Shown in pieces: positions 34,941 through 44,422 of a DNA stretch of 64,000 bases. Origin of the DNA: Chitinophaga caseinilytica (GTDB taxonomy: Bacteria > Bacteroidota > Bacteroidia > Chitinophagales > Chitinophagaceae). Under the pieces are notes generated by a model. The model was given only the letters and a program-made list of their open reading frames with translations. It was not told the DNA's origin and searched no databases. The translations under genes and the position numbers were made by a program. The DNA lies in NCBI RefSeq assembly GCF_038396765.1, contig NZ_CP150096.1:1161001-1225000 (forward strand), written 5' to 3'. The number at the start of each line of letters is the position of its first letter. The stretch's first letter is position 1.

Positions 34941-35942
34941 ATGCAAGAATACATTCCTGTGATCCTGGCCGGCCTGCTCACCGCCTGCGCTCCGGCAAGG
35001 CCTGAAGACGCCCGCGAGGTAGCCATGCGCGAAGTTCGTGTGGCACAGATCGCCGCCGCCAGCGGCTATCAGCAGCAGAAAAAAGATACTTCCCATCCTC
35101 CGAAAGTACAATTCACACCCCCACCTCCCCCGAAATCCGCCGCAGAAGTGGAACGCGACAAGCTGGACGGTAAGCCGGTCGTGAGATTTACCCCGCCCGT
35201 GGTCCGTAAAGACGTGCAGCAAAAGAAATCCCCCATCAAAAAGGTGAAAGTGGATGAAGCCACCGGCGAAGTGAAAGTGTATGATGCGAACAATAAAGAC
35301 ATCACCGGGCAAATATCCCCCAGAACGAAGAAAGTGACGTTCGTGAAAGACGCGTCCGGCGGTGGAAAAGTGCTGGACGAAAACGGCAAGGAAGTGAAAG
35401 ACATCCCGCCCCCGCCGCCGCCCGTCCAGTTTAAGAAGCCGGCCGCTCAACCTGCCCCCGGCAAGAAAGTTTCCGGCATCGCAGACCCGAACAACGAGCA
35501 TAACCGGGAAATCCCTCCCCCACCGCCCCCCGTTCCCCCGAAAAAGGACAATTCCGTCAAAAAAGTGAAACTCGTGAATGAAGCCACCGGCGAAGTGAAG
35601 CTGTACGATGCCAACGGGAAAGACATCACCGGCAACATATCACCTAAAACCAAGAAAGCACGGCTGGTAAAAGATGCCGCAGGCAAATTGAAGGTGATCG
35701 ATGAAAACGGTAAAGAAGTGAAAGACGTACCTCCGCCGCCGCCCGATTTGCCGGTGAAAGTGCCCGCAGAAAAAGTGAAAGACGCGACCGGGGGAACAAG
35801 CGCGTCGCGGATGGACCATCGCCTGGATACGCTGGTGGTGATCGCTTACAAACCCATCCACTGCGGCAGCATTGCGAAAATAGAAGTAGCGGCCAACCCG
35901 GCGGCATTACGGCACATCCCCACCATCCCGTTATCCCTGTAG
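34941..35942 (+). CDS. Proline-rich lipoprotein with two tandem 60-residue repeats
   Basis: The 333-residue protein has a weakly basic signal region with lipobox LTAC (Cys16). Two copies of a module of about 60 residues (99-159 and 206-267) share the pattern KKVKxxEATGEVKxYDAN, KDITGxISPxTKK, and DENGKEVKD before a run of five or six prolines. Further proline runs lie at 59-64 and 192-199. The C-terminus (about 290-333) is non-repetitive and contains DTLVVIAYKP. Proline-rich lipid-anchored proteins often span the periplasm, but no family is recognised. It is followed by a terminator and converges on purU. Confidence 0.7.
   Translation: MQEYIPVILAGLLTACAPARPEDAREVAMREVRVAQIAAASGYQQQKKDTSHPPKVQFTPPPPPKSAAEVERDKLDGKPVVRFTPPVVRKDVQQKKSPIKKVKVDEATGEVKVYDANNKDITGQISPRTKKVTFVKDASGGGKVLDENGKEVKDIPPPPPPVQFKKPAAQPAPGKKVSGIADPNNEHNREIPPPPPPVPPKKDNSVKKVKLVNEATGEVKLYDANGKDITGNISPKTKKARLVKDAAGKLKVIDENGKEVKDVPPPPPDLPVKVPAEKVKDATGGTSASRMDHRLDTLVVIAYKPIHCGSIAKIEVAANPAALRHIPTIPLSL
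35235..35417 (+). repeat. Coding repeat, copy 1 of the 60-residue module
   Basis: This encodes residues 99-159 of the proline-rich lipoprotein and aligns with 35556-35741 at both the DNA and protein level. Confidence 0.75.
35556..35741 (+). repeat. Coding repeat, copy 2 of the 60-residue module
   Basis: This encodes residues 206-267. It differs from copy 1 mainly in the middle (ARLVKDAAGKLKVI against VTFVKDASGGGKVL). Confidence 0.75.
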
Positions 35943-36060
35943 CTTAAGATATCATCCCTTTCCCTTCCCTGCCCCCCGTTCTGCCCGCAGTAACCGCCAT
36001 CGCTGCGGGAGGGACGGGCCTGGCGGGGAAAATTATTCCACGGCGCCCGCCATCGCCGGC

Positions 36061-36086
36061 AGGCCGGAGCGATCCGGCCTTTTTTT
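36061..36086 (+). terminator. Intrinsic terminator of the proline-rich lipoprotein gene
   Basis: AGGCCGGA (36061-36068) pairs with TCCGGCCT (36073-36080), loop GCGA, followed by a run of six T that reaches the convergent purU stop codon. Confidence 0.9.
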
Positions 36087-36912
36087 ATTCGAACACCACC
36101 GTTTTGTTGCGATACACGAACACCCGGTCGCTGAACACCAGTTGCAGCGCATGCGCCAGTACCGACGTTTCGATCTCCTTTCCGGCTTTCATCATGTCTG
36201 AGGCCGTATAATTATGGTTGACGGGGATCACCTGCTGTGCGATGATGGGCCCTTCGTCCAGCTGGTCTGTCACGAAATGCGAGGTGGCGCCGATGAGCTT
36301 CACCCCTCTTTCGAACGCCTGGCGGTACGGATGCCCGCCTGCGAACGCCGGGAGGAACGAGTGGTGGATGTTGATGATCCGCTCGGGATAAGCCGCTACG
36401 AACGCCGGGCTGAGGATCCGCATGAACTTGGCCAGCACAATGAAATCAGGGCCTTCCGCATCGATCAGTTCCCGGATCCGGCTTTCGAATTGGGATTTGT
36501 CGCCCGCTTCGTGGGAAACGAGGTGAAAGGGTATGTTGAACCGCTTGCAGATATTTTCCAGGTGGGGATGATTGCCGATAACGCATTGAACGGTAGCGCC
36601 CAGGGTGTTGAACTGATTGCGGACGAGGATGTCTGCCAGGCAATGGTACTCCCGCGTTACCAGCACCACGATCTTTTTATCGGGCCGGGGGTTGATGCTC
36701 ACCAGGGCGTCTGCCGGAAGCACTTTCCGGATGGAGGACTCCAGGGCCAAAGGGTCCGTTTCATTGTCGGCCGCTATCCGCATAAAAAAACGGTTGTCCG
36801 ATTTGTCCACGAACTCCCGCAAAGACACGATGTTCAGGCCCGCCGCGGCCAGTATCGCCGACACATCCGCCACCAGGCCAACCCGGTCTTTCGATTGAAT
36901 AAGTATGATCAT
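36085..36912 (-). CDS. purU: Formyltetrahydrofolate deformylase
   Basis: The 275-residue enzyme hydrolyses 10-formyltetrahydrofolate to formate and tetrahydrofolate. The N-terminal ACT domain (about 1-80, KDRVGLVADVSAILAAAGLNIV) is followed by a formyltransferase-fold domain with VLVTREYHCLADIL, the conserved VLAKFMRILSP, NIHHSFLPAFAGGHPYRQA with catalytic His, and LDEGPIIAQ. These match PurU. The start is assigned at MIILIQSKDRVG. It is convergent with the lipoprotein gene and divergent from the first sigma gene. Confidence 0.95.
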   Translation of the reverse strand: MIILIQSKDRVGLVADVSAILAAAGLNIVSLREFVDKSDNRFFMRIAADNETDPLALESSIRKVLPADALVSINPRPDKKIVVLVTREYHCLADILVRNQFNTLGATVQCVIGNHPHLENICKRFNIPFHLVSHEAGDKSQFESRIRELIDAEGPDFIVLAKFMRILSPAFVAAYPERIINIHHSFLPAFAGGHPYRQAFERGVKLIGATSHFVTDQLDEGPIIAQQVIPVNHNYTASDMMKAGKEIETSVLAHALQLVFSDRVFVYRNKTVVFE

Positions 36913-37104
36913 AGTCCGCCTAAATTAATCATTCGCCACGCTTGTTCATAACGGCAGACCGATTTTCATCGGCCTGAAAGATTCGGCCCCACGCAGGTAC
37001 CCGCTGGATGGGCCTTTGTGACCGTTGCCATTCCCGCTAACGGTTATATATGGGCTGATATCACGAAATAGAATACTTTACGCTTCACGCATACCCGCAG
37101 GATT

Positions 37105-37140
37105 ACCCCGGGGCCTTTTGGCACCGGGGTTTTCATTTTT
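37105..37140 (+). terminator. Terminator-like hairpin upstream of the first sigma gene
   Basis: ACCCCGGGGCC (37105-37115) pairs with GGCACCGGGGT (37120-37130) with one mismatch and a TTTT loop, followed by TTTCATTTTT. No + strand gene lies upstream before purU's divergent start, so it may end a small untranslated transcript or limit read-through into the sigma gene. Confidence 0.75.
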
Positions 37141-37181
37141 ACCCCCGAATGTTCTACTTTCGTAAGCATTGCGTTGGGGAA

Positions 37182-37751
37182 ATGGGAGTTTATCAAACCT
37201 ACACAGACAGTGAACTGCTCGAACATCTAAAGGCCGGCGACCGTTTGGCCTTCGAAGAAATCTATCGCCGTTACTGGAGGGATATGTACAGGACCGCCTG
37301 GCTCATGCTGCACGACGATGCCGCCAGTACCGATATTGTACAGGACATTTTCGTTTGGTGTTGGGAAAAGCGGGGCGTGATGGCCGTGAGCTCGCTCGGC
37401 GGATATCTCAATATGGCCGTGCGGTACAAGGTCGCTAATTACATCCGGCGGGAGAAAGTGCGCGCGGGCCTTTTCGCAGAGGCGGAACTCCTGCAAATTC
37501 CCGGGCCGGTACAGGAATTGCCGCTGGAACTGAAGGAGTTACGGGCCATTATCGCGCAGTTTACCGAAGAGCTTCCCGGCCGTTGCCGCGACATTTTCTA
37601 CCTCAGCAGATTCGAATATCTCTCCAATAAAGAAATCGCCGCCCGCCTGGGCATTTCCGAAAAAACGGTGGAAAACCAGCTCACCATCGCCCTGAAACGG
37701 TTGCGCACGCGCCTCGGGGTGCTATCCGCCTGGGCGGTACTTTTCCTGTAA
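37182..37751 (+). CDS. ECF RNA polymerase sigma factor (module 1)
   Basis: The 189-residue sigma factor has region 2 (about 15-80: LAFEEIYRRYWRDMYRTAWLM, then DIVQDIFVWCWEKR) and region 4 (about 125-185: LSNKEIAARLGISEKTVENQLTIALKRLR), with no region 3. It belongs to the Bacteroidota ECF group paired with FecR anti-sigma factors, which activates neighbouring SusCD genes. The frame is open from 37149, but the ATG at 37182 follows TACTTTCG, one base off TAnnTTTG. FecR lies 65 nt downstream. Confidence 0.93.
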   Translation: MGVYQTYTDSELLEHLKAGDRLAFEEIYRRYWRDMYRTAWLMLHDDAASTDIVQDIFVWCWEKRGVMAVSSLGGYLNMAVRYKVANYIRREKVRAGLFAEAELLQIPGPVQELPLELKELRAIIAQFTEELPGRCRDIFYLSRFEYLSNKEIAARLGISEKTVENQLTIALKRLRTRLGVLSAWAVLFL

Positions 37752-37816
37752 AAAAATATTTTCCCGGCGTTTGGGGGATATAGCCTTGTGGCGTGCCGAT
37801 AGGGTAAGGACCTACT

Positions 37817-38935
37817 ATGCACAAGGAAGAATTCAAGGCACTATCGGCCAAAATCGCAGACGGCAGCGCTACTGACGAGGAGATCGTCCGGTTCAACGCG
37901 TATTACGACGCCCTGCTCGCTTCGGGCGGGGAAGTGCCGGCCTGGCCAAACGAAGCAGCGCTGCTGGAAGGCATCCGCCGGAAAACGGCGCCCGGCCGCG
38001 TGACGCGGTTCTCCTGGCCGAAGGTGGCCGCGGCGGCTGCCGTGGTGCTCGCCATTTCCGCAGGCATTTGGATGTTTGTCCGCAACAACGCGCCCTCCAT
38101 CGTACAGGCGCGCCCCGAACGGCCGCTTATCCAACCCGGCGGCAACAGCGCCTTCCTCACGCTGGCCGACGGCCGCCGCATTTCGCTGGACGATGTGCAG
38201 CCCGGAGACGTGGCCAGCCAGGGAAATATCCGGATCACGAAAACCGACAACGGGGAAGTGGTGTATGAAGCGCGCCCCGCAGCGGAAGGTTCCGACGGGA
38301 AGCCGGTGTGGAACGAGCTGACGACGCCCCGCGGCGGGCAATTCCGCCTGCTCCTCCCCGATGGCACCAAAGTGTGGCTGAATGCCGCATCGGCACTGCG
38401 GTTCCCGGCGGCGTTCGCAGGGAACGAGCGGAAGGTGGAGCTTTCAGGGGAAGGATATTTTGAAGTGGCGCCCGACAAGTCGAAACCCTTTATCGTACAA
38501 TCCCCCGCGCAACAGGTAAAAGTGCTCGGCACGCATTTCAACATACAAGCCTATGCCGATGAACCCCTCGCCAAAACCTCCCTCCTGGAAGGCCGTGTGG
38601 AAGTGACAGCAGGCAACAGTTCGGCAACGCTCGCGCCCGGCCAGCAAAGCAGCCTCAACGCGCAAACGGGCGAGCTGCGGTCGGGGCCCGCCGATGTGGC
38701 CGCCGCGGCAGCATGGAAAAACGGATTTTTTGTTTTTAATGATACTTACCTCTCCGATGTGATCCGGCAGTTATCGCGCTGGTACGATGTGAAGGCCGAT
38801 TATACAAATCTGCCGCGCATCCGGTACACCGGTACCATTCCCCGGAATGTGCCGCTGGACAAGGCATTGACGATGCTGGAGATCACGGGGAACGTTCAAT
38901 TCGACATCAACCAGAATACCATTCACGTTAAGTAA
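37817..38935 (+). CDS. FecR-family anti-sigma factor (module 1)
   Basis: The 372-residue protein has a short cytoplasmic part that would hold the sigma factor, a TM helix (about 69-88), then a periplasmic FecR domain (about 165-265: GGQFRLLLPDGTKVWLNAASALRFP, VELSGEGYFEVAPD, VKVLGTHFNIQAY) and a C-terminal DUF4974 domain (about 300-372) with the WYDV motif. It receives the signal from the STN domain of the downstream SusC and controls the sigma factor. susC begins 148 nt downstream. Confidence 0.95.
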   Translation: MHKEEFKALSAKIADGSATDEEIVRFNAYYDALLASGGEVPAWPNEAALLEGIRRKTAPGRVTRFSWPKVAAAAAVVLAISAGIWMFVRNNAPSIVQARPERPLIQPGGNSAFLTLADGRRISLDDVQPGDVASQGNIRITKTDNGEVVYEARPAAEGSDGKPVWNELTTPRGGQFRLLLPDGTKVWLNAASALRFPAAFAGNERKVELSGEGYFEVAPDKSKPFIVQSPAQQVKVLGTHFNIQAYADEPLAKTSLLEGRVEVTAGNSSATLAPGQQSSLNAQTGELRSGPADVAAAAAWKNGFFVFNDTYLSDVIRQLSRWYDVKADYTNLPRIRYTGTIPRNVPLDKALTMLEITGNVQFDINQNTIHVK

Positions 38936-39083
38936 AAAACAGCAATCGCCTATGCAGTAAAACAATCCGGTAAAAATGCAAGACCGGCCACGTAGCAGCG
39001 TGACCGGCCGGTGCCAGGTAATACCGTATTACCAAATTTCACATTCAGTAACAACGCTTTCCATCACCTAACAAAACAAATGT

Positions 39084-42000
39084 ATGACTAAAAACATGCA
39101 TTGCGGGGGATTTTTGCGCCTATCCGCCGGCGCTTCCCTCTTCCAATGTCAACCAAAACTGATTAAGGTTATGAAATTGACCATCCTGATGCTGACGGTG
39201 GTCCTGATGCAGGTTTCAAACGCAGCCTTTTCTCAAAAGATCACCATACAGGCAGACAAGGCCTCGCTCAGGTCTGTGCTGGCGGCCATCCGCGAGCAAT
39301 CCGGGTTCCAGTTGCTGTACAGTACCGAGGCGCTGGACAGGGCCGAAACGGTAACGGTGCGCCTCAAAGACGCTACGCTCGAACATGCGCTGGCCCAGAT
39401 TTTCAACGGCCAGCCATTGACGTACAAACTGGAAGACCGCATGATCCTCGTTACACTCAAACCCTCTCCCACGGCTATCTTCGAACTGCCGGCGGCAAAA
39501 GAGATGACGGTAACGGGCACGGTAACCAACGCCACCGGAGACCCCATCCCCGGCGCTTCGCTGCAAGAGCGCGGAACCGGGAACGGCACGGTTACAGACG
39601 GTTCCGGCCGTTTCACCCTCCGCGTGAAAAGCGACACCGCCACCCTCATCGTCCGCTCCATGGGCTTCACCACCCAGGAAGTGAAAGTGGCGCCAGGTAC
39701 CATGCGGATCGTCTTGAAAGACGACCAGGCCGCGCTCAGCGAAGTGGTAGTTGTCGGATTCGGTACCCAGAAAAAAGCGAACCTCACCGGCGCCGTGAGC
39801 TCCGTGAACATGGACGAAGTGTTGGGCAACCGCCCCGTGAGCGGCACCGCCCAGGCGCTGCAGGGCGCCGTTCCGGGTTTACAGATCACGTTCGGATCGG
39901 GGCAGCCGGGCGCCAGCGCAAACATCAACCTTCGCGGCTATGCGTCCATCAACGGCGGTGGACCGCTGGTGCTGGTAGACAACGTGCCGATGTCGCTCGA
40001 TGACATCAACCCGCGCGATATCGAGAACATCACGGTGCTGAAAGACGCGGCGGCGGCATCCATTTACGGCGCCCGCGCGGCATTCGGGGTGATCCTCATC
40101 ACCACCAAAAAAGGCCGGCGCAATTCACCGACCCGTTTCAATTACTACAACAACTTCACCTGGAGCAAACCCGCTTCGTTGCCGGAAAAAGCGACGCCGG
40201 TGGAAATGGTACAGGCGCTGAAGGATTTCGGGAACACCAGCTACTGGAGCGGCCAGGATGTGGACAAGTGGCTCGGTTACCTCGAGGAATACCGGCAAGA
40301 TCCGGGGAAATTTCCGAACGGGGAAGCCATCCTCAACGGGCTGCATTACCCCTTGGCGCAACAGGACCTCTACGGCCAGCTCTTTAACGGCGGTGTGGAA
40401 CAACAACATAATTTCTCCTTTTCCGGCGGTTCCGAAAAATCGACTTACCGCGTTTCTGGCGGGTACTCGGGCGAAGACGGGATCATGACGTCGGCCAACG
40501 ACAAGCTCAACCGATATAACTTCAACGCCAGTCTTACCACCGACCTCACGAGCAAGCTCCGCTCCACCGTGAGCGCGTTTTACCGTAACGATCACCGGCG
40601 CACGCCTTCCGCGCTCACGGATCTGTTCTACAACGCCATCACGCTCGCGTCGTTCGTGCCCATCGGCGAATCTGTCGCTAATAACGGCCGGACGCTGCCC
40701 TACAGCACGCCCAATAACGTGGCGCGCATCGAGGCGGCGAACGTTGCGAAGACCGAGAACCTGCGGCTGTTCGGTAAAGTAGAATATACTCCCTTTAAGA
40801 ACTTCAGAGTGGATGCGGAATATACCTTCTTCAAGAATACCGACAACGGCTACAACACGCGCCTGGTGAACGATTACATCGATCCCAGCACTTACGACGT
40901 GAAGTCGTTTTTTACCACGTCGCGGTTTACGCGGACCCTCGAGCAAAGGAGCCACCACGCCTTCAACCTTTACGGTACTTACAACCTGGAACTGAACGGC
41001 GGCCATAACTTCAAGGCCATGGCGGGGACCAACATGGAAATCGAGAAAGGCGACGACCTCACCACTTACCGCGAGAACCAGGCTTCGGCGTTCATCCCGA
41101 CCCTGACCGCGTCTTCCGGGCCGGCCAACTCCTCGGATGCTTATCCGCAGTACGCCGTGCAGGGATTTTTCGGTCGGATCAACTACGATTATAAAGGCAG
41201 ATACCTGCTCGAACTGAACGGGCGGTACGACGGTTCATCGAAATTCCCGCCGGGCGACCGTTTCGGCTTCTTCCCCTCCGTGTCTGCCGGCTGGAACGTG
41301 ATGGAAGAGCGATTCATGGGCTTCGCCAGGCAGGCGGTGCAGCAATTCAAACTGCGCGGTTCATTTGGCGAGATCGGCAACCAGGCCACGCAAACCAACT
41401 TCCCCTATTTCCCCGGGATGGACCCGTACGTGTCTGGCTGGGTGGATGAAACCGGGACCAGGGCTTCGTCGCTGCAATCGCCCACACTTCCCAGCGGCAG
41501 GCTCACCTGGGAGCGCGTGCAAACGCTGAACGGAGGGGCGGACGTAACGTTGCTCAACAACCGGCTGGCTATCACGATCGACATCTTCAACCGCAAAACC
41601 CTCGGCATGCTGGCCAAAGGCGCGGCGCTGCCCGCGGTGCTCGGTATCCAGGCGCCGAACCAGAACGTGGCCGATCTCGAAACGAAAGGCTGGGAACTGG
41701 AAATCAGCTGGGGAGATAAAGCAGGCGATTTCAGCTATGGACTGGGCTTCAACCTGTCAGACAACCAGACGCATATCACGAAGTTCCACAATCCGGGCGG
41801 GCTGCTGAGCGACCGGTACGCCGGGCAAGACGTGTTCGAGATCTGGGGATACGTGACCGACAGGTATTATACGGTCGACGATTTCGAGAAAGGGTCGCTG
41901 AACGCGAACCTGACCGGGGGCAAACTGCTGCCGGGGATACCGTTTTTCAAAGGCGTTCCCCCGAACCCGGGAGACGTGAAGTACGTAGACCTCAACGGCG

Positions 42001-42560
42001 ACGGCGTTATTTTCAGCGGCAACGGTACGCTCGCCGACCCGGGAGACAGGAAGATCATCGGCAGCAGCGCGCGCCGCTACCAGTTCGGGATGTTCGGGAA
42101 CGCGTCTTACAAAAACTTCGACTTCAACTTCTTTTTGCAGGGCGTGGGCAAAAGGGACCTCTGGATGGGGAACCGCCTGTTCTGGGGATACATCGACCAG
42201 TTCAGCGCCCTTTATACCCACAACCTCGACTACTGGACGGCACAGCGGACGGGCGCCTACTATCCGCGCATCTATCCTAACGGTAGCGGCAACACGAGCA
42301 CTAGCCGGAACGTGCAGACGAAATACCTGCAAAACGGGGCATACCTGCGCGTGAAGAACGTGACCCTCGCCTACAACGTGCCCAAACAAATCCTTTCGAG
42401 GGCGAAAGTGGAAGGGCTCCGCATCTTCGCCTCCGGCGAAAACCTGGCGCTGTTCGACCATCTGCCCGCTGGCATGGAAGGCGATGCGACCGACATCAGC
42501 AACGGCGGCATCTATCCTTCCCTCAAGAAATTCAGCTGCGGCCTGAACCTTACTTTCTGA
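39084..42560 (+). CDS. SusC/RagA-family TonB-linked outer-membrane protein with STN domain (module 1)
   Basis: The 1158-residue transporter has a signal region (about 30-50), an STN secretin/TonB domain (52-124: ITIQADKASLRSVLAAIREQ), a carboxypeptidase regulatory-like domain (about 143-202), and a TonB box and plug (from about 208: SEVVVVGFGTQKKANLTGAV, then LQGAVPGLQI, VLVDNVPM, and VLKDAAAASIYGARAAFGVI). A C-terminal beta barrel follows, ending in an aromatic residue after CGLNLTF. It imports a glycan or peptide with SusD. The STN domain implies signalling to FecR. SusD begins 20 nt downstream. Confidence 0.95.
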   Translation: MTKNMHCGGFLRLSAGASLFQCQPKLIKVMKLTILMLTVVLMQVSNAAFSQKITIQADKASLRSVLAAIREQSGFQLLYSTEALDRAETVTVRLKDATLEHALAQIFNGQPLTYKLEDRMILVTLKPSPTAIFELPAAKEMTVTGTVTNATGDPIPGASLQERGTGNGTVTDGSGRFTLRVKSDTATLIVRSMGFTTQEVKVAPGTMRIVLKDDQAALSEVVVVGFGTQKKANLTGAVSSVNMDEVLGNRPVSGTAQALQGAVPGLQITFGSGQPGASANINLRGYASINGGGPLVLVDNVPMSLDDINPRDIENITVLKDAAAASIYGARAAFGVILITTKKGRRNSPTRFNYYNNFTWSKPASLPEKATPVEMVQALKDFGNTSYWSGQDVDKWLGYLEEYRQDPGKFPNGEAILNGLHYPLAQQDLYGQLFNGGVEQQHNFSFSGGSEKSTYRVSGGYSGEDGIMTSANDKLNRYNFNASLTTDLTSKLRSTVSAFYRNDHRRTPSALTDLFYNAITLASFVPIGESVANNGRTLPYSTPNNVARIEAANVAKTENLRLFGKVEYTPFKNFRVDAEYTFFKNTDNGYNTRLVNDYIDPSTYDVKSFFTTSRFTRTLEQRSHHAFNLYGTYNLELNGGHNFKAMAGTNMEIEKGDDLTTYRENQASAFIPTLTASSGPANSSDAYPQYAVQGFFGRINYDYKGRYLLELNGRYDGSSKFPPGDRFGFFPSVSAGWNVMEERFMGFARQAVQQFKLRGSFGEIGNQATQTNFPYFPGMDPYVSGWVDETGTRASSLQSPTLPSGRLTWERVQTLNGGADVTLLNNRLAITIDIFNRKTLGMLAKGAALPAVLGIQAPNQNVADLETKGWELEISWGDKAGDFSYGLGFNLSDNQTHITKFHNPGGLLSDRYAGQDVFEIWGYVTDRYYTVDDFEKGSLNANLTGGKLLPGIPFFKGVPPNPGDVKYVDLNGDGVIFSGNGTLADPGDRKIIGSSARRYQFGMFGNASYKNFDFNFFLQGVGKRDLWMGNRLFWGYIDQFSALYTHNLDYWTAQRTGAYYPRIYPNGSGNTSTSRNVQTKYLQNGAYLRVKNVTLAYNVPKQILSRAKVEGLRIFASGENLALFDHLPAGMEGDATDISNGGIYPSLKKFSCGLNLTF

Positions 42561-42580
42561 TCCATTAAAAAAAGAAACAC

Positions 42581-44365
42581 ATGAACCTTCACCGATATAT
42601 CGTCGCTGGTTGCGTTTCCGCCCTGATGCTCGCGGGCTGTAAGGACTTCCTCGACCTGCAGCCGAAAGACCAGCTCACGGAATCGTATACCTTCACCAAC
42701 TACCAGAATTTCAAAACCTACGCCTGGAATTTTTACAGCGCCTTCCCGGGATATTCCGGCGCCGCGCCCAATTCGGAAATTAATGCCGATCTTTTCCTGA
42801 ATGCCAATCCCAACGGCATTTCCGACTGGATCTGGCAGCGGCAGACCATTCCTTCGGAAAATACCACCGATTATACAGCGGTATATAGCCGCATTCGCGA
42901 CATTAACATCATGCTCGCCAATATCGATAAGGCCACGACCTTGTCGGATGCCGACCGCAAGCACTGGCGCGCGGTAGGTTATTTCTTCCGCGCATTTAAT
43001 TATTATTTGCTGGTGAACAAATTCGGCGGCGTGCCCTACATCGATAAACCGCTGTCAGACACCGACAAGGACCTCCTCACCGCGCCGCGTACGCCCCGCG
43101 CAGAGATCACCGGTAAACTGCTGGAAGACCTGAAATGGGCGGAAACGAACATCAAAACCGACGGCGACGGCGAAAATACGGTCGACGTACACGTGGTACG
43201 CGCATTCATAACGCGGTTCGGCGTGATGGAAGGCGCCTGGCGGAAATACCACCAGCTTGGCGATCCCAAACCCTATTACCAGGCCGCTACCGCCGCGGGG
43301 GAAAAGCTCATGGCCAGCTTCCCGAAACCGGCGCCCAATTACGACGACGATTTCAACAGCGAATCACTCGCCGGCGTGCCGGGGATTTTGCTGTACCGCA
43401 GATACGAGATCGGCCAGATCGTGCATTCGCTCGCCTCGCTGGCGCGGAATTCCGCCGGCCGGTGGGACCTCACCAAAAAAGCGGCCGACATGTACCTGAT
43501 GCGCGACGGGCAAACCCGGTGGACGAGCCCCCAGTTCCAGGGAGACAAATCGCCCTACACCGAATTCCGCTCCCGCGACCGGCGCCTCTACTTCACCGTG
43601 TCGCCGCCGTATGCCGTGAAGACCGTACATCCCAGCTACGAATTCACGCTCACCAATAATCCCGCCGACCGCGAGTACATCGATACAATGGCGAACATCT
43701 CCAGCGAAAAACGTAAAACCCTTCCCGTGCTCAACTGGCAGGGCATCGTGCTCCGGCAGGAACCGCATTTCGTGGATTTCCCGCAAGGGCAGCCGTTTTG
43801 CGTGACGTACACCGGCTACCGGTTCTATAAATTCAGCAATAAGATCGCGCGGATCCAGAACCAGGACATCAACGACGCGCCGATTTTCAGGATGGGCGAA
43901 GTACTGGTCAATTACGCCGAAGCCAAATACGAACTGGGTGAATTCAACCAGGCCGTAGCCAACGCCACCATCAACGTTTTGCGCGAAAGAGGCGCCGTGG
44001 CCCCGCTGCAGGTAGGCGCCATCCCCAATGATCCGCAGCGCGACCCCGGTGTGGAACCGGTGTTGTGGGAAATTCGCCGGGAACGTGCGGTGGAACTGAT
44101 GGGCGAAGGCTTCCGGTTCGACGATCTCCGCCGCTGGAAGAAAATGGAATACGCCGTGACGCAGAAACTCGGCCGCTGGATCAAGAAAGGGACAGACGTT
44201 GGCGCAGACGCCAAAATCCCCATCCTGAACAATGCCACCGAAGGGTACATCGCCTATGAGGGCGTGCCGCCCGCGCCCTGGCCGGAATATTACTACCTGT
44301 ATCCCATTCCTTCCAACGAACGGGTGCTCAATCCCAACCTGGAACAAAACCCCGGGTGGAAATAA
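42581..44365 (+). CDS. SusD/RagB-family nutrient-binding lipoprotein (module 1)
   Basis: The 594-residue surface lipoprotein has lipobox MLAGC with Cys20. It starts KDFLDLQPKDQ and contains the SusD-type helices: LRA-type YFFRAFNYYLLVNKFGGVPYI, RNxGxx-type LARNSAGRW, and the C-terminal IRRERAVELMGEGFRFDDLRRW, DVG and NPNLEQNPGW pattern. It forms the lid over the SusC barrel and binds substrate. It is the last gene before a terminator that precedes the sulfatase. Confidence 0.95.
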   Translation: MNLHRYIVAGCVSALMLAGCKDFLDLQPKDQLTESYTFTNYQNFKTYAWNFYSAFPGYSGAAPNSEINADLFLNANPNGISDWIWQRQTIPSENTTDYTAVYSRIRDINIMLANIDKATTLSDADRKHWRAVGYFFRAFNYYLLVNKFGGVPYIDKPLSDTDKDLLTAPRTPRAEITGKLLEDLKWAETNIKTDGDGENTVDVHVVRAFITRFGVMEGAWRKYHQLGDPKPYYQAATAAGEKLMASFPKPAPNYDDDFNSESLAGVPGILLYRRYEIGQIVHSLASLARNSAGRWDLTKKAADMYLMRDGQTRWTSPQFQGDKSPYTEFRSRDRRLYFTVSPPYAVKTVHPSYEFTLTNNPADREYIDTMANISSEKRKTLPVLNWQGIVLRQEPHFVDFPQGQPFCVTYTGYRFYKFSNKIARIQNQDINDAPIFRMGEVLVNYAEAKYELGEFNQAVANATINVLRERGAVAPLQVGAIPNDPQRDPGVEPVLWEIRRERAVELMGEGFRFDDLRRWKKMEYAVTQKLGRWIKKGTDVGADAKIPILNNATEGYIAYEGVPPAPWPEYYYLYPIPSNERVLNPNLEQNPGWK

Positions 44366-44380
44366 ACCTGATTTTTTAAT

Positions 44381-44412
44381 GGCCGGTTACGCGATTGACC
44401 GGCCTTTTTTTA
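44381..44412 (+). terminator. Terminator between susD and the sulfatase gene
   Basis: GGCCGGT (44381-44387) pairs with ACCGGCC (44398-44404), followed by a run of seven T. It ends only 12 nt before the sulfatase ATG, so it would also sit inside any leader of that gene. Confidence 0.85.
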
Positions 44413-44422
44413 TCTTCTCAAC

